64,000 nucleotides of DNA, taken from positions 39,089,259 through 39,153,258 of the forward strand of contig CM053249.1 of assembly GCA_028583405.1 (NCBI GenBank), written 5' to 3'. The number at the start of each line of letters is the position of its first letter. Position 1 is the first letter of the stretch. Both the position numbers and the translations under genes were made by a program. Shown piece by piece: positions 37,546-50,940 of this stretch. Under the pieces are notes generated by a model, which searched no databases, had not been told where the DNA came from, and saw only the letters and a program-made list of their open reading frames with translations. The DNA is from Pogonophryne albipinna (taxonomy: Eukaryota > Chordata > Actinopteri > Perciformes > Artedidraconidae).

Positions 37546-38639
37546 GCAACAGTGTGCCTTGAACAGCAATCTAACAGACACTATTCACCATACATCGTCT
37601 TTTTTGCCCTCTTCTGAATATTCAAATAACAGTTCATGAAAATATATAACATTTGATATAAAAGCACTGCACCTCCACAGCCAGGATTCTCACACTACAT
37701 TAGCACCTTGTCTTATCTGAGTTCAAATGTGCCATCACTCACAGCCAGAGAGTGTGTCAGTCATTTGCCGTGATAATTACTGGCAGATCTTGGAGTCCCA
37801 ACCCAGACTGAGGGACACCTTTCAACGACAGGCAAAAGGGGAGCTCCGCGTCACTACCTCAGGCCCTGTGGAGTCTGAAGACAGGTACGGTTAAAACAAA
37901 TGCTGTAATAAATACGCAAAGGTAAAATATGCACGACTCTGCCAATCTGTCCTGGGATTCTTCTGCTTCTTGCAGATAGCTGCACTGTGAAGTATTTAGG
38001 AGGATGTCTTGTGGGGAAAGAGAACACGTGTTGTGATGTTGGCCCCACTGGGGGGCAGTTAACACAGCTGAACCGCCCTGCAGACTGAGCGCAGCTTTTC
38101 TTCCAATTTCCCACAGCTTTGTGACTCCATTTCAATCACAGCAGGAAGCCGGGCCTCCTCCACAGTCCATGCCATTCATTTTATTTGTGGTCCGCTAGAC
38201 TACGTGGCAGGCATGTCCAAGCATGTATGTGGGCAGATGTATCCTCCAATCCCTGGGAGAGTGAGGGGGGGGGGGTAATCTATGGCCCTCCCTCGGGACT
38301 GATCTAGGCCTAGCTCAACTTGGACTCCGAGTCAATAAGGATGAAGGAGGAACATGATTAAAACACACACTGGCACTGAGTCCAGTCCACGGGGGTCAAA
38401 ATGCAACATCTCTCCAAGAAGTAATTGAGAAAAGCAAAGCAGAATTAATAAGCAGGAGAGACACGGCTCAGTGACTCCACACTTGTTCTGTTTACGTCTC
38501 TGCGTCATTGTTCGTCTGAAGGAGGCGGTCCCCTGGGTGACTCTGCGTGACAACAACATCCAGGCCATAGAAACGCGACCCCCCCCCCCCCGTGAACAAT
38601 TGCTGTCAGAGGGGGGGAATATTTTGTACATTTGTACAC
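37546..38639. other. Intron, nothing recognised
   Basis: G- or C-homopolymer runs at 38266-38275 and 38580-38591. No supported gene. Confidence 0.5.
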
Positions 38640-38893
38640 AAGCTTCCTCTCTCAGTATCTGCACATTAACAATACCGCACATATTGTATTACTCTGAATA
38701 CTTTGTCATAGTATACTGTTCATAGTTTTCAGTATATCCAGATTTCATGTAAATATGTTTCTGTATCTTAATGTATAATACTGTAAACATTTCTTAATTT
38801 GTTTAATTAAAGTTAATGTTTCAATTTTTCAGTGCACCAAGGCCAATTCCTGGTACGTGTAAACCTACTTGGCAAATACACCTGATTCTGATT
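38640..38893 (+). mobile_element. LINE 3' tail ending in GATTCT repeats, second copy
   Basis: AT-rich 3' sequence ending CTTGGCAAATACACCTGATTCTGATTCT, similar to the end of 25535-25892. No coding part remains. Confidence 0.55.
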
Positions 38894-41211
<2,318 letters not shown>

Positions 41212-41420
41212 AACCCTCCTGTCGTGTTCCTTTCCCCCCTTTCTTTGGTGTTCACATTCAATTTAGACCAGTTGGTTTTAACTGCTTTTACATTAGCACA
41301 AACGCCATTAATCATCACCACATTTTTTGCCGTTATATGTGTTCTCACCTGTTTGATTCGGTTGTTGAAGTATGAGAATAAACCCCGTATTTTGAAACAA
41401 GACCTCGGCTTTGTGTCCAT
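41212..41420. mobile_element. One end of a piggyBac-like MITE
   Basis: TTAACCCTCCTGTCGTGTTC at about 41212 is the start of a common fish repeat with TTAA target sites. The opposite terminus was not found, so this is a truncated copy. The overlapping 138-codon frame at 41224-41640 starts inside it and has no recognisable domain. Confidence 0.4.
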
Positions 41421-42443
41421 CACTGTAGGGAGCTATACACTTAATTCAAGTGTATGTTCAAATGCCTACTGTGGAGGATATCATAAGAACTTGAGGCAAT
41501 CCGAAGTCAAACACAGTATTTATGACGAGGAAAGCGGTGAATTGGTCAGATTTGTCCCAACACGACAGCAGGGTTCATGTTGTTTTGTCTTGTTTGGCAT
41601 TGCACTGGTCATCACAGAGACAGGGTCACATGCTCACTGACTGATGTGAATGGGAATATGCTTTTATACTTGAGTGCACACACCCTTTTTTCCTGGCTCA
41701 GCGTCTAGGTGAGACATATGGAGGGAATGGGAAGAAGCCTGGTAAAGAGCTAATAGCTGCACACACTAAGCTGAGGGACAGAGAGATGTAGAGTGCATTT
41801 AGAGAGACGGGGAGAGGGGCAATCTAATCAGCTCTGAAGAGAGGAGTCAATTCTGGGCCGGATGCCGAACAGAGGAGAGACGACAGCAGATGTGCAGATT
41901 TTACTTCAGAATGAAATCCTGAGTGACTTTAATACTGAGCAGCCTGCCTGACACCGGCTCAGCTCACTCTGCTGTGAGAACACAACAAGCATGTTGCTCT
42001 GTCTGATCTCCAGTGTTCCACGGTTTACTGCTGGGACTTGAGATCTGCTATTTTCTAGGGGTGTAACGGTTCACAGAATACACGGTTTGGTATGTACCTC
42101 GGTTTGGGGGTCACGGTTAGAAGAAAAAAAGTCCCAAATGCATAATTCCAGGTTTGATGTTATTTATTTTTGAACAGTAGTGCACGTTTCAGTATACAAA
42201 TAAGGAACTCTGACATTTTAAATAATTAACTGTATTAAACAGTTAAAAACAAACCACAAACAGTACCACACACACTCAGATGGCCATATTATCTATAATG
42301 GCTGATGTCAAACAAAAAGGTTTCATCAAGCTGTAAAACTAAAAAGAATGTCTTGAAAATATTACATCATAATTCATAAATAATAAGAAAGTGTTTCAAG
42401 AGCGCATAGTCGTTGAAAAACATATGCCAATAGCTTCCGTTAT

Positions 42444-42671
42444 TTATTTTGGTCTCTCGGCTTTCATGTCTATTGGCTTCTTAAAAACAGCGGGGATCAG
42501 CTGTTGAACTGCTGCTGTCTTTGGCCGGGCTCCGGTGATTGGCAAATCTGGGTGATGCCTTCTGATATGATTTAGCATGTTTGGCGTGGCCATTAGCATA
42601 CCGCACCGATGTCTAACAGCTAGCATACTGAATAAATATTTACTGTGAATGTGTGCAAAAATGTATGGCAT
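42444..42671 (-). pseudogene. BED-finger hAT transposase fragment
   Basis: The frame includes CGMLMATPNMLNHIRRHHPD then ITGARPK and FKKPIDMKAERPK, the second half of a BED finger and the linker that follows it in ZBED-type hAT transposases. The first CxxC is not intact and the catalytic core is absent. It lies in the left part of the 42056-45924 hAT, read on the minus strand. Confidence 0.6.
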
Positions 42672-43051
42672 ATGGCTGTCTAACAGAAGTTAAATCCATT
42701 TCTCACTTATTCTGACAATGTACTGAACCCCAAATAAAAGAACCCAATAAAAAGAGTTGTTAAATAATAGTGAAGTCACGTTGTAATAACAATAACTCAT
42801 CTCTCTCTCGTTTTCTTTTTGAGCTTTGCTAAAAGCCACTGTGTCAAGTGTCCATCTTGGGTTGCCGTCCGGAGTTGTCCAATATGGCGGACCATCTCGC
42901 ACATGCGCACTGCAGATCGGGCTGGGCTGCAGATCAGGTCTGAAGTCGAATAGTCCATTTAGCTTAGGAACCTTCCTAACGGAGTGAAATGACCCGGAAG
43001 TCCCTCAGTGGCAGCCATGATAAGTGCCGTTCGAATTCTCTACATGATAGG

Positions 43052-44685
43052 CAGTGCTTGAATTGGAATAAAAAAGGTGCCAGTACTCTAAATCAGCAAC
43101 TGTTTCAAGTCAATTTATTTATACAGCCCAAAAACAAGTATTTGGCTCAAAGTCTAAGTATATCCTATAATGCTGGTGGGTTTGTCTCTTTACTGTATAT
43201 TTTAGAAAGGCTCACTGTACGTAAACAAAATGACTCAGACATCTGAGATTAGAGGGGGTGCAGTGGTAAAGTGCTATTTTTCTAAGTGGGGCGTGGACCT
43301 GACACCCTCTCGGGGGGTTTGGGGGCATGCTCCCCCGGGAAGATTTTTTTTTTTAAATATTGAAGTTAAATGCATCAATCTGGTGCACTTTGAGAGCAAA
43401 ATGAAGAGATATATGGATACCTCTCAACATCAGTATGAAACAACTGTAAACAGATTGACTTTTTCTTTATGGATATAAAAGAAAGTAAAGCCTGACTCCT
43501 ACTTGCGGCTGGTTAAATGACTCCTCGTCCCTGAGTACACTCACCATCTTTCAGCAGGAAAGGAGAGAGGGAATCCTTGTCCGGCGACAACCGCTGTCTT
43601 TTGAAATGCTAACGTTATGTGATGTATCTTCTGCTCTAGTCTATCGCTACGGCACGTCATAGATGCGTCATGAGATGCCGCCGGCGCCATGGGCGCTGTT
43701 TTAATCAGGGCTGAATACAACATTTTAATTGTTTTATTATTATGTTTATTGTTGTTATTTGTAGGGCTTTGTCCTAATATTTATTTTTGTATTTATGTTG
43801 AAAGATTAGTTTAATATAATTTTTTTTGTTTGCTATGAAATTCTGAATGAAAGGCTGCGCGCGAGACTGGTTTCTCGCTGGGTTGAGTCGTGTGGGGTCT
43901 TGAGTGAGATGCGGCGCAGCAGCCTGTCAGTTTACTCTTGCTAGGTTAGTTTATATCATTTATATTTATCTGCAACAATAGATATCAGGAAGTGGTTCAC
44001 GAAAGGAATATGGTAACTCAGCGCCAGATGCAGGCACATTAGAAGACATCAGTTACGTTACCAACGAGCTAGCAAGCCAGCCAGGGACAAGGGAGGCGGG
44101 CAATCAATTATATTTTGAAGAGAAATTGACTCTCAAGCCGGCTCTCTCACAAACTGCTGCTCTGTGCGCAAGCAGACCGCTGCACACGCTCTCTGCCTCG
44201 CTCAATATCTCTCTCTCTCTCTCTCCCTTTCTCTCCATCGCTCAACCTCACTCCACCTCTCCACCCTGTGTGCGCTCCTCAAGTTTGCCTGCACAGCGTT
44301 ACAAATGTGCCACAAAACCAACCAATGGATGTATAATAAGACCGTCAACAGCCTTATGGCAACCTAAAACCCCTCTCTTTCCGTAACAACAATTCACGAG
44401 CGCCTCCCTCACCCCCCCGTTGACAAATCTCGAGCGTCTAACAACCCCCCCCCCCCACCCCCACCCCCCCCGTTGACAAGCAGATTTCCCGCTAAATGTA
44501 CATTTCGGGGTGGGCCTGCCCGGGTAAATCAAATGCCCGCCCAGAGATGTATGTCTGTCGCCGGGTCTGTAGTACCGGCATTTTACTGAGTACCGGCACT
44601 CAGTAAGAAGTGCCGGTACCACATGGATGAAAATCAGAAGTGCCGGTACTGCGTACCGGTGAGTACCGGCCCAATGCAAGCACTG
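43052..44685. mobile_element. Non-autonomous hAT (CAGTGCTTG family) nested in hAT
   Basis: Begins CAGTGCTTGAATTGG and ends with the inverse CCAATGCAAGCACTG (one mismatch). The 8-bp duplication ATGATAGG is at 43044-43051 and 44686-44693. Inside, 43699-44568 is the inverse of the 2222-3989 hAT without its insertion, and 43255-43460 resembles part of the 13004-14103 hAT, so the element is a mosaic of related hAT sequence. Confidence 0.88.
43699..44568. repeat. Inverse copy of the 2222-3989 hAT, unoccupied
   Basis: Its right edge reads CGCCGGGTCTG, the terminus of the 2222-3989 family. The sequence runs inversely parallel to that element but lacks the 934-bp insertion, with the empty site at 43739-43746. 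The other terminus is not present here: similarity stops at about 43699. C- and G-tracts near 44420-44470 are longer than in the first copy. Confidence 0.8.
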
Positions 44686-46004
44686 ATGATAGGAAAGGAG
44701 GTTTCAAACTTCCTTTATAACCTCCTTTAGCTTAGGAATCACTGGACCTCCCTTACCGAAAGGAGAGGAGAAAATGCTGCCCCACAATGCCTTGCAGCCG
44801 CAGCATTTGCCGTCACACAACAGTCGGCCGTTCACGGAAACAAACGATTATGACGGAGAAATTATATCATGAAAGTTACGGTGCTTATTAAGCTTTTTAA
44901 AACGTATGTGGTAAGTTGCCAAAGTGCTTTGTTTTGAACGTTCATCAGTATTATAATCAAAGAGAGAAATATGAACGTTAGTTTTGACTGAAATGATCAA
45001 ATAAAGTCAACATCTCACAGTCTTTACTGAGCTGTGTGGAGTTTGTTCAACTTTTAAAAGATGTTTGAATGGTGATATACACAGTGATAGATGTTAAGGA
45101 CTAACGTTTATAATAAATACATTTGTATTGATTTTAAGATATTTTCATAGTTCATACAATCATACGTATTGGGATCATTTGTATTAATGTGGCCCGGAGG
45201 GAGAGGGTGACGAGCATAAGATTCACTTTCCTTTTTTATTTCAATTCCAACTTTGGTCCTGAAGAATATGTTTCTCTGTTGTCCACGTTCATAAAGCATA
45301 AAGCAACAGCATCAGAGCACGGTGCAGAGTCTCTAGATGAGTTTACAGTAGTCCCTTGTTCTTATTAAACATCCATGTTGTAGTCCGCTGTATAGAAAAC
45401 TGTAGTTTCCATGGTTTCCCCACAGCAGCAGACGCACAAAATGACGTCCGCTGGCGCATCATAAACACGTCGGATAGTGAAAGTGCAGTCGGATTCTCTA
45501 AAGTACCACAGTCTCTTCTCCTAAATCCTTTTGAATTCTCCTATCCACTATCCCTTAACCCCGTGAGGTTTCACTCAGAGGTCAAGGAATAGACGATAGG
45601 GTTAGAATTTAGGAGCTGATTTTTGGATTATCCGACCGCAACCCGGGTAGTGACACTCGCAATACTAACTTTTCTTCTTCTTGTATTTTGTTCGTTTTGT
45701 TGTGTTTTCTTCTTGTTCTTTGTTGTTTAAGGGCGGCTGGCAAACAGCTTTTAGGCGCAATACCGCCCCCTGGATTATATATAGTGTAGTGGATACTGCC
45801 CTGAATGACAGACTTTTTTCCCACTCGTAAAAAAAAGGCGTATTCGTCGTGTGACTGCATGCACCGAACCGTGACGTCCGAACCGTGACGGTACGGGACG
45901 AATACGGATACCGTTACACCCCTACTATTTTCTGAAAAATTCTACCACAATATTCCTGCATTTGCCACAAATATACCAAAGGAAAGAGATAAATAATGAT
46001 TGTT

Positions 46005-46170
46005 TTTAAATCCAATCCGGTGCCTTGCTCAGGGGCAGGGGGTGAACTGGGACCTCTCCAAGTAGCAGTCCGCACTCCATATTTTAGGTCTGGTCGGGGA
46101 CTTGAACCGGCAACCCTACAGCTCCCAGTCCAAGCCCCTACTAACTGAGCCACTGCCGGCCACAGAGAGG
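46005..46170 (-). mobile_element. tRNA-derived SINE, arm A copy
   Basis: Inverse of 53960-54125. Read on the minus strand it contains the A-box-like TGGCTCAGTTAGTA and B-box-like GGTTCAAGTCCC about 35 bases apart, then a SINE body with TGAGCAAGGCACCGG. Confidence 0.7.
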
Positions 46171-46257
46171 CCATGAACAAATACTTTTGCTCAGCAATAG
46201 AATAAAACAAAACTATAGGTTACTTACGTAACCCCAGTTCTCAGAGTAAAATGAAGT

Positions 46258-46434
46258 GAGATGTCTCACTATGGGATGCGCCTCAATGCGTATGCAAACA
46301 GAAGCATCAATCTCATTACGCCAATCCTGATTGGCTGGTGATCTTGACGTCAACGTCAGGGAATCCACCCACCCTTTAAGTAGCTTGCGCTACGACGCAG
46401 CGTCATTCAAAATAAGCACCTCTTCTCGCTTCGC
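46258..46434 (+). repeat. DIRS left inverted terminal repeat
   Basis: Starts GAGATGTCTCACTATGGGAT and is the inverse of 51408-51574 with few differences. The outermost 45 bases (46213-46257) are specific to this end, which is normal for DIRS. Confidence 0.9.
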
Positions 46435-46455
46435 CTTAGCAAGAAGGGCCGTCTG

Positions 46456-46553
46456 GTGAGACATCTCACTTCATGTTACTCTGAGAACTGGGGTTACGTA
46501 AGTAACCTATAGTTCTCATTCATAACACTCCGTTCGATGTCTCACTATGGGAT
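46456..46553 (+). repeat. DIRS internal complementary region
   Basis: 46456-46512 is the inverse complement of the left end (46213-46267, one mismatch), and 46512-46553 is the exact inverse complement of the right end (51557-51598). The region thus joins the two termini back to back, the template used to make the circular DNA intermediate in DIRS replication. Confidence 0.92.
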
Positions 46554-46593
46554 ATTGAAACTCCCGTATTGCTAGACATGCTTATCTCGAAAA

Positions 46594-46938
46594 TCACCAA
46601 AAACAACCAGAACTTAACAGGCAGAACTCTGTCTCAACACGGGACACAGCCGTCTTTCCCTCAAAACCCACATGGCATGCAGCAATAGCAGCCAGGTACA
46701 CTTTGATCGTAGAGAAAGCTCTGTGTTTATCAATTAAGTCCTGTAGAAATGATAAAATCACCCTGACAGGACATTGAAAAGAGATGTGTCCTTTTTGAAG
46801 GCACCACTCCTCAAACACCCTCCACTTACAGTCATAGAGAGACCTGGTGGAGGAAGCTCTTGCACTCTGAATAGTGTTTATCACCTTCTGAGGGAGCCCC
46901 ACTGTATTCAGATTGTCCCACTCACGGGCCAGGCCCAT
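46594..46938 (-). pseudogene. DIRS tyrosine recombinase, amino-terminal domain only
   Basis: The frame overlaps the end of the RNase H frame and reads ASSTRSLYDCKWRVFEEWC, then VILSFLQDLIDK and TIKVYLAAIAACHVGF, the helical core-binding domain of DIRS recombinases. The catalytic domain with the conserved arginines, histidine and nucleophile tyrosine should follow (about 250 more residues) but the frame stops and the internal complementary region begins within 40 bases. In active elements this enzyme integrates the circular intermediate. The deletion could predate or postdate insertion. Confidence 0.8.
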
Positions 46939-47830
46939 AGTGCCAAGCGCTCTGGGTGTGGGTGAAAGATCGCCCCCCCGCCTGAGACAGTATGTCCCTG
47001 CATAGTGGGAGCTGCCACGGCTGCCCGCACAGCAGCTGATATATCTCCGCCAGCCAGTACATTGCTGGCCAGTGTGGAGCTATCAGGATAAGTGTGTGGC
47101 GTTGTTCTCTCACTCTGGCCAGAGTTGGGGGTATCAGAGCCAGGGGTGGGAACGCGTACAGAAGGACCGGAGGCCAAACGTGCGCGAGCGCGTCCACGCC
47201 TAACGGTGCGTTTAAATCGCGCATTGAAAAGAACAGCTGACATTGAGCATTTTCTTTTGATGCGAACAGATCTACCGCGGCTCGGCCGTAACGCACCCAC
47301 AGCTGACTCACAATCATTGGATGTAGAGTCCAGTCTGCATATAGTGGTGCACCTCTGGACAGCAGATCTGCTCCGAGGTTCATCACTCCTGGTACGTGCG
47401 TCGCTCTCAGAGAGAGGAGACGTCCGCAGCTCCATAAGATCAGTTTGCGTGCCAGCATGTGTAACTGGAGAGAACGCAAACCCCCTTGGCGGTTTATATA
47501 CGATATTGTGGTCGTGTTGTCTGTCCTCACGAGGACATGATGTCCTCTGAGAAAAGGCAGAAAGCGTTTCAGGGTGAGGAACACCGCTAAAAGCTCCAGA
47601 TAATTTATGTGTGACCGTTGGAGGTCTCTGCTCCAGAGACCCCTCACAGGTCGACCTTCGTATATACCCCCCCAGCCCGTCAGACATGCGTCTGTGGTGA
47701 CCACCTTCCGCGATAGGACAGCACCCATAGGCACGCCCCGTACTAGAAAAGTCGGGTGTAGCCAGTGGCGCAGAGCCATTACGCATTTCATAGTGACCAT
47801 CACTCTCCGCGCGCCATGAGGGCAGCTACC
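46922..47830 (-). CDS. DIRS RNase H domain (continuation of pol, shifted frame)
   Basis: The supported part starts near 47830, where the reverse transcriptase frame ends. It reads RHWLHPTFL, then TTDACLTGWGG (first catalytic aspartate), LELLAVFLTL (glutamate), VRTDNTTTISYI (aspartate) and LGADLLSRG (aspartate). RNase H removes template RNA during reverse transcription. The upstream part of this frame (to 48163) is a shadow of the polymerase. A one-base frameshift joins the two, either a mutation or a sequencing error. Confidence 0.8.
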   Translation of the reverse strand, partial: GSCPHGARRVMVTMKCVMALRHWLHPTFLVRGVPMGAVLSRKVVTTDACLTGWGGIYEGRPVRGLWSRDLQRSHINYLELLAVFLTLKRFLPFLRGHHVLVRTDNTTTISYINRQGGLRSLQLHMLARKLILWSCGRLLSLRATHVPGVMNLGADLLSRGAPLYADWTLHPMIVSQLWVRYGRAAVDLFASKENAQCQLFFSMRDLNAPLGVDALAHVWPPVLLYAFPPLALIPPTLARVREQRHTLILIAPHWPAMYWLAEIYQLLCGQPWQLPLCRDILSQAGGRSFTHTQSAWHYGPGP

Positions 47831-48948
47831 CAGCGCTGAAACTCCCTCATGTGTAAGCGTCCCAGTCGTACCACCAGAATGGCTGACGCCATGAGCCCCA
47901 GCAACCGCAGACATGATCTGAAGAGAACATATTTGCGTGGCTGGAAATGAGCGAGGCAAGCCCTGAAGGCTTTCACTCTCTCTGCTGACAAGCGGGCTGT
48001 AAAGGGCACCAAATTCAGGCGTAGGCCCAGGAAGAGTACAGTCTGGGCTGGAGACAACATGCTCTTTTCTGTGTTTATTACAAAACCCAGGTCGAGCAGG
48101 TGTTTTACGAGGACATTCGTCTGCGTAATAGCATCTTGCTCCGATTGTGCGAGAAGGAGCCAATCATCCAGATAAGTTGCCAGGCGAATACCCTGTTGTC
48201 TTAACGGGGCTATCGCGGCTTCCGTACACCGTACAAACACTCGCGGGCTGAGAGACAGACCGAAGGGAAGTACTCTGTACTCGTAACAGACACCCTGAAA
48301 GGCGAACCTCAGATATTTCCTGTGTGGGTAATATATTGGGATGTGGAAATACGCATCTTTCAGGTCGACTGATGTGAACCAGTCGTTTTGGCGCACGAGA
48401 CGCAACAGAGATGTGTGAGTGAGCATTCTGAATTTGTATCTTTTGAGATATTTGTTCAGAGCTCTCAAATCTAGTATAGGCCGAATTCCGTTCCCTCCCC
48501 GTTTGGGAACGAGGAAATACTTGGAATAAAAGCCGCTCTGACTCTGTTCGGCGGGAATTATAGATATAGCCTTCTTTTCTAGTAGCGAGAAAATCTCTTG
48601 CTCGAGAATATGGGCCGACTCTCCCCGGGCCTGTGAATACAGAATGCCCGAGAAGTGAGGGGGGGTGACAGCGAATTGGAGCCTGTAGCCCCGTGTTACT
48701 GTCTTGAAAACCCAAGCAGAATCTGTGAGCATCCTCCACTTTTCGCTTCTCAAAGCGAGCGGAGATGTCACAGCTCTGTCGTCTGCCCTCAGTGTCTCTA
48801 TTTGTTGTGTTATGGGGCCCTCTAGTGTCTGAACACGGTGGTACCCCAGGTCGACAACCCCGGCCGACACTGCGCATGCGCGTGGCGGTGGTGCCTTCAC
48901 AATCCCGTCTATTGTCCGCCTTTTGAGAGAGGCCGTAGCCGCTCTCAA
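47800..48948 (-). CDS. DIRS reverse transcriptase domain
   Basis: The frame of 382 residues contains SGFYSKYFLVPKRGG, RPILDLRALNKYL, FTSVDLKDAYFHIPI (first catalytic aspartate), YRVLPFGLSLSPRVF and TYLDDWLLLA (YLDD catalytic pair), then FLGLRLNLV. These are the reverse transcriptase blocks characteristic of DIRS and Gypsy-like enzymes. The first methionine lies in the spacer after gag; the true protein may be made as a fusion or by re-initiation. It ends about 20 bases before the RNase H frame takes over. Confidence 0.85.
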   Translation of the reverse strand: MRAATASLKRRTIDGIVKAPPPRACAVSAGVVDLGYHRVQTLEGPITQQIETLRADDRAVTSPLALRSEKWRMLTDSAWVFKTVTRGYRLQFAVTPPHFSGILYSQARGESAHILEQEIFSLLEKKAISIIPAEQSQSGFYSKYFLVPKRGGNGIRPILDLRALNKYLKRYKFRMLTHTSLLRLVRQNDWFTSVDLKDAYFHIPIYYPHRKYLRFAFQGVCYEYRVLPFGLSLSPRVFVRCTEAAIAPLRQQGIRLATYLDDWLLLAQSEQDAITQTNVLVKHLLDLGFVINTEKSMLSPAQTVLFLGLRLNLVPFTARLSAERVKAFRACLAHFQPRKYVLFRSCLRLLGLMASAILVVRLGRLHMREFQRWVAALMARGE

Positions 48949-49305
48949 AAGAGGGGCAGACGACAGACTGTTTATTGTTTATATTGTTTTTCTTTTCATT
49001 TTTATTGACTGCGCCCTTGGCTTCAAGCCTGGAAACGACAGTGGAAAATGATTTATTTTGAAACAACAATGATGACATGTGTTTGTGTGACTTAAACAGG
49101 CAGCGGAACTTGTTGTCTTTGATGTTAAGTCCATTTCCCTGATGGCGCGAACTTGAGGATGACGTTCTGGCATCACTCGAGGCGGCGGGAAGATGGGGGC
49201 ATGGTGGCACCCCGAAAACACATGAGCATCCAACACTGGAACGTGCTCTGGAGCTGGGGAACAGGGAACTTCCAGCTCCTTCATCGAGGAGAGGAGAGGA
49301 GGCTG

Positions 49306-50940
49306 TCAGGCCGCCCGCTTCTTCTTCCTCGCCTGGTGGCTGAAAACCTGGGTCGGCTGCGCCTGAGCGGCAGCTGCCGGGACCGGAGATTTTCTTGGCC
49401 AGCTCCCTCTTGCCTCGTGTCTGGGCTGGGGACCCGGGACGGGCTGCAGTCTCTGCTGCTTCGGTATTTTGAACCGGACAGGACGTGAGACAGCTTGGGT
49501 GAAGGCCTGCCGCGGGACCATTGGAGGTGGCGGCTGGACCCTTCGGGGGAGACAGAGCTGGAGAGCCTCCTCTCCCTTCCTTTTTGACTCGCACCTCAGC
49601 TGCATTGAAGCTAGAGCGGAGCCAAATATGCCCTCGGGAACAATAGGCATGTCCAGAACATCCTCTTTTTCCCGGTCTGGAAGGTTGGTCAGGTTGAGCC
49701 ACCTGGCTCTCTCCTGTACCACCATCATTCCCAGCGCTTTGCCCGTGGCTTGGACTGCGCAGCGCTGCACATGGAGGCAAATGTCCGTGATCGCTGCGAT
49801 CTCGTCCCACACGGCAGGCTCAGGTCTGCTCGACATGTCCTCGCAACGCTCCGCCTGGTAGGCGGTCAGCAGCGAGGAGACGTTGAGAGCCCTGGCGGAC
49901 AAAGCTGCGGCTTTATAGGCCCGTTCGGTCATCGCTGACTGGAACCGGTCTGCCTTTGCCGGTAGCATGGGGTTCCTGCTTGGTGTCGAAGCCAGCCTCG
50001 GTTGGAGGTGGGCTGCCACCAGCGGTTCCATGGGCGACATGCGGAGCAGGCCGAGCCTCTCCATACCGTCACAGTCCAGGGAGGAGGCACCCTGGATTGG
50101 GGCCTTGTTGCTGAAGGGACGGTCTCTCCACGAGACCGACACCTCGTCCAGCATCTCCGGAAAGACTGGAATGAGCTGCCTCTTCGTCCTCGCTGCTTGG
50201 GGCAAGTTCTTCCCCTCGTAGCGAGATCTGGAGGTCTCCTTGGCCACTTCAGGCCATGGGATGTCCAGCCTGGACGCAGCGCGTTGACACACGGCCTGCA
50301 AGTCCATGCTTAGGACGGGCGAAGCTGGTGTACTCTCGCCCGGGTGAGCGGACATCGCTCCCGGCTTTGCAGCCTGAGCCGATGAAACGAAGATGTCATC
50401 CCCATCCGAGTCAGACAGGAGGAACTCAGAGGCATCCTCTTCGTCCTCCATGTAGTCCAACTCCAGGACATCCTCCGCGGGTGGAACCATGGTGAGGTCC
50501 AATTGGGAGCCCCAGCTTGACACAGCGCGGGGCTCCGCTCTCGCGGCTCTTGCCGCCACCGGGTCCCAGCCTGAAACGGCGTGGGGCTCCGGTTCAGCGG
50601 CTGTCGCCATTGTTGAGCCCCAGTCTGACACAGCGCGGGGCTCAATCTCTGCGGTGGACGCCACCATGTCTTGATTGCCGGACGGCGAATCAGCGGACAT
50701 GAGGGGGTCCTGTCCCGACAAGCTAGCTTGGCGTGCTAACCGTCGGCGGAGGCTCTTCATGGTGAAGCGGGTACAATGCCCGCACGAGCCGGGGTTATCG
50801 ATAGCCTCCCGGGCGTGTTCCAGCCCGAGGCAGGACGAGCAGACCTGGTGTGAGTCTGTGCCTGAAATCTTAAACCCGCAGCGGCATAGCCGAGCCTCCG
50901 AGTCCCTGACTCCTCTGGTGTGAGGGAGAGAAGGGTCCAT
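49306..50940 (-). CDS. DIRS gag-like ORF1
   Basis: The frame gives 544 residues starting MDPSLPHTRG. The amino end holds CRCGF, CSSCLGLEHA and CGHC, a cysteine cluster typical of fish DIRS ORF1. An acidic stretch follows (near residues 155-185), then a structured middle with YKAAALSARALNVSSLLTAY, and a basic end with HQARKKKRAA. ORF1 products are thought to assemble particles and bind RNA. The frame is intact. The large minus-strand frame overlapping its end (48164-49810) is treated as a shadow. Confidence 0.75.
   Translation of the reverse strand: MDPSLPHTRGVRDSEARLCRCGFKISGTDSHQVCSSCLGLEHAREAIDNPGSCGHCTRFTMKSLRRRLARQASLSGQDPLMSADSPSGNQDMVASTAEIEPRAVSDWGSTMATAAEPEPHAVSGWDPVAARAARAEPRAVSSWGSQLDLTMVPPAEDVLELDYMEDEEDASEFLLSDSDGDDIFVSSAQAAKPGAMSAHPGESTPASPVLSMDLQAVCQRAASRLDIPWPEVAKETSRSRYEGKNLPQAARTKRQLIPVFPEMLDEVSVSWRDRPFSNKAPIQGASSLDCDGMERLGLLRMSPMEPLVAAHLQPRLASTPSRNPMLPAKADRFQSAMTERAYKAAALSARALNVSSLLTAYQAERCEDMSSRPEPAVWDEIAAITDICLHVQRCAVQATGKALGMMVVQERARWLNLTNLPDREKEDVLDMPIVPEGIFGSALASMQLRCESKRKGEEALQLCLPRRVQPPPPMVPRQAFTQAVSRPVRFKIPKQQRLQPVPGPQPRHEARGSWPRKSPVPAAAAQAQPTQVFSHQARKKKRAA

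Larger units (their letters stand above)
42056..45924 (-). mobile_element. hAT transposon (TAGGGGTGTAACGGT family), 3.9 kb, with nested hAT
   Basis: Termini TAGGGGTGTAACGGT and inverse ACCGTTACACCCCTA, with the 8-bp duplication CTATTTTC at 42048-42055 and 45925-45932. Same termini as 353-1569. A minus-strand BED-finger remnant lies near 42450-42671, and another hAT occupies 43052-44685. The right-hand 285 bases plus flank are duplicated in inverse at 54196-54494 with the same flanking octamer, so that copy is a segmental duplicate and not an independent insertion. Confidence 0.9.

Noticed and set aside
41224..41640. 138-codon open frame
   Set aside because: Starts within a MITE end, composition is hydrophobic but without conserved features, and the region is intronic.
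46908..47786. 292-residue minus-strand frame over RNase H
   Set aside because: Shadow of the RNase H frame, with low-complexity arginine/serine-rich translation and no motifs.
48164..49810. Large 548-residue minus-strand frame in the DIRS
   Set aside because: It overlaps gag and the reverse transcriptase in another frame, and lacks motifs, while those frames have them.
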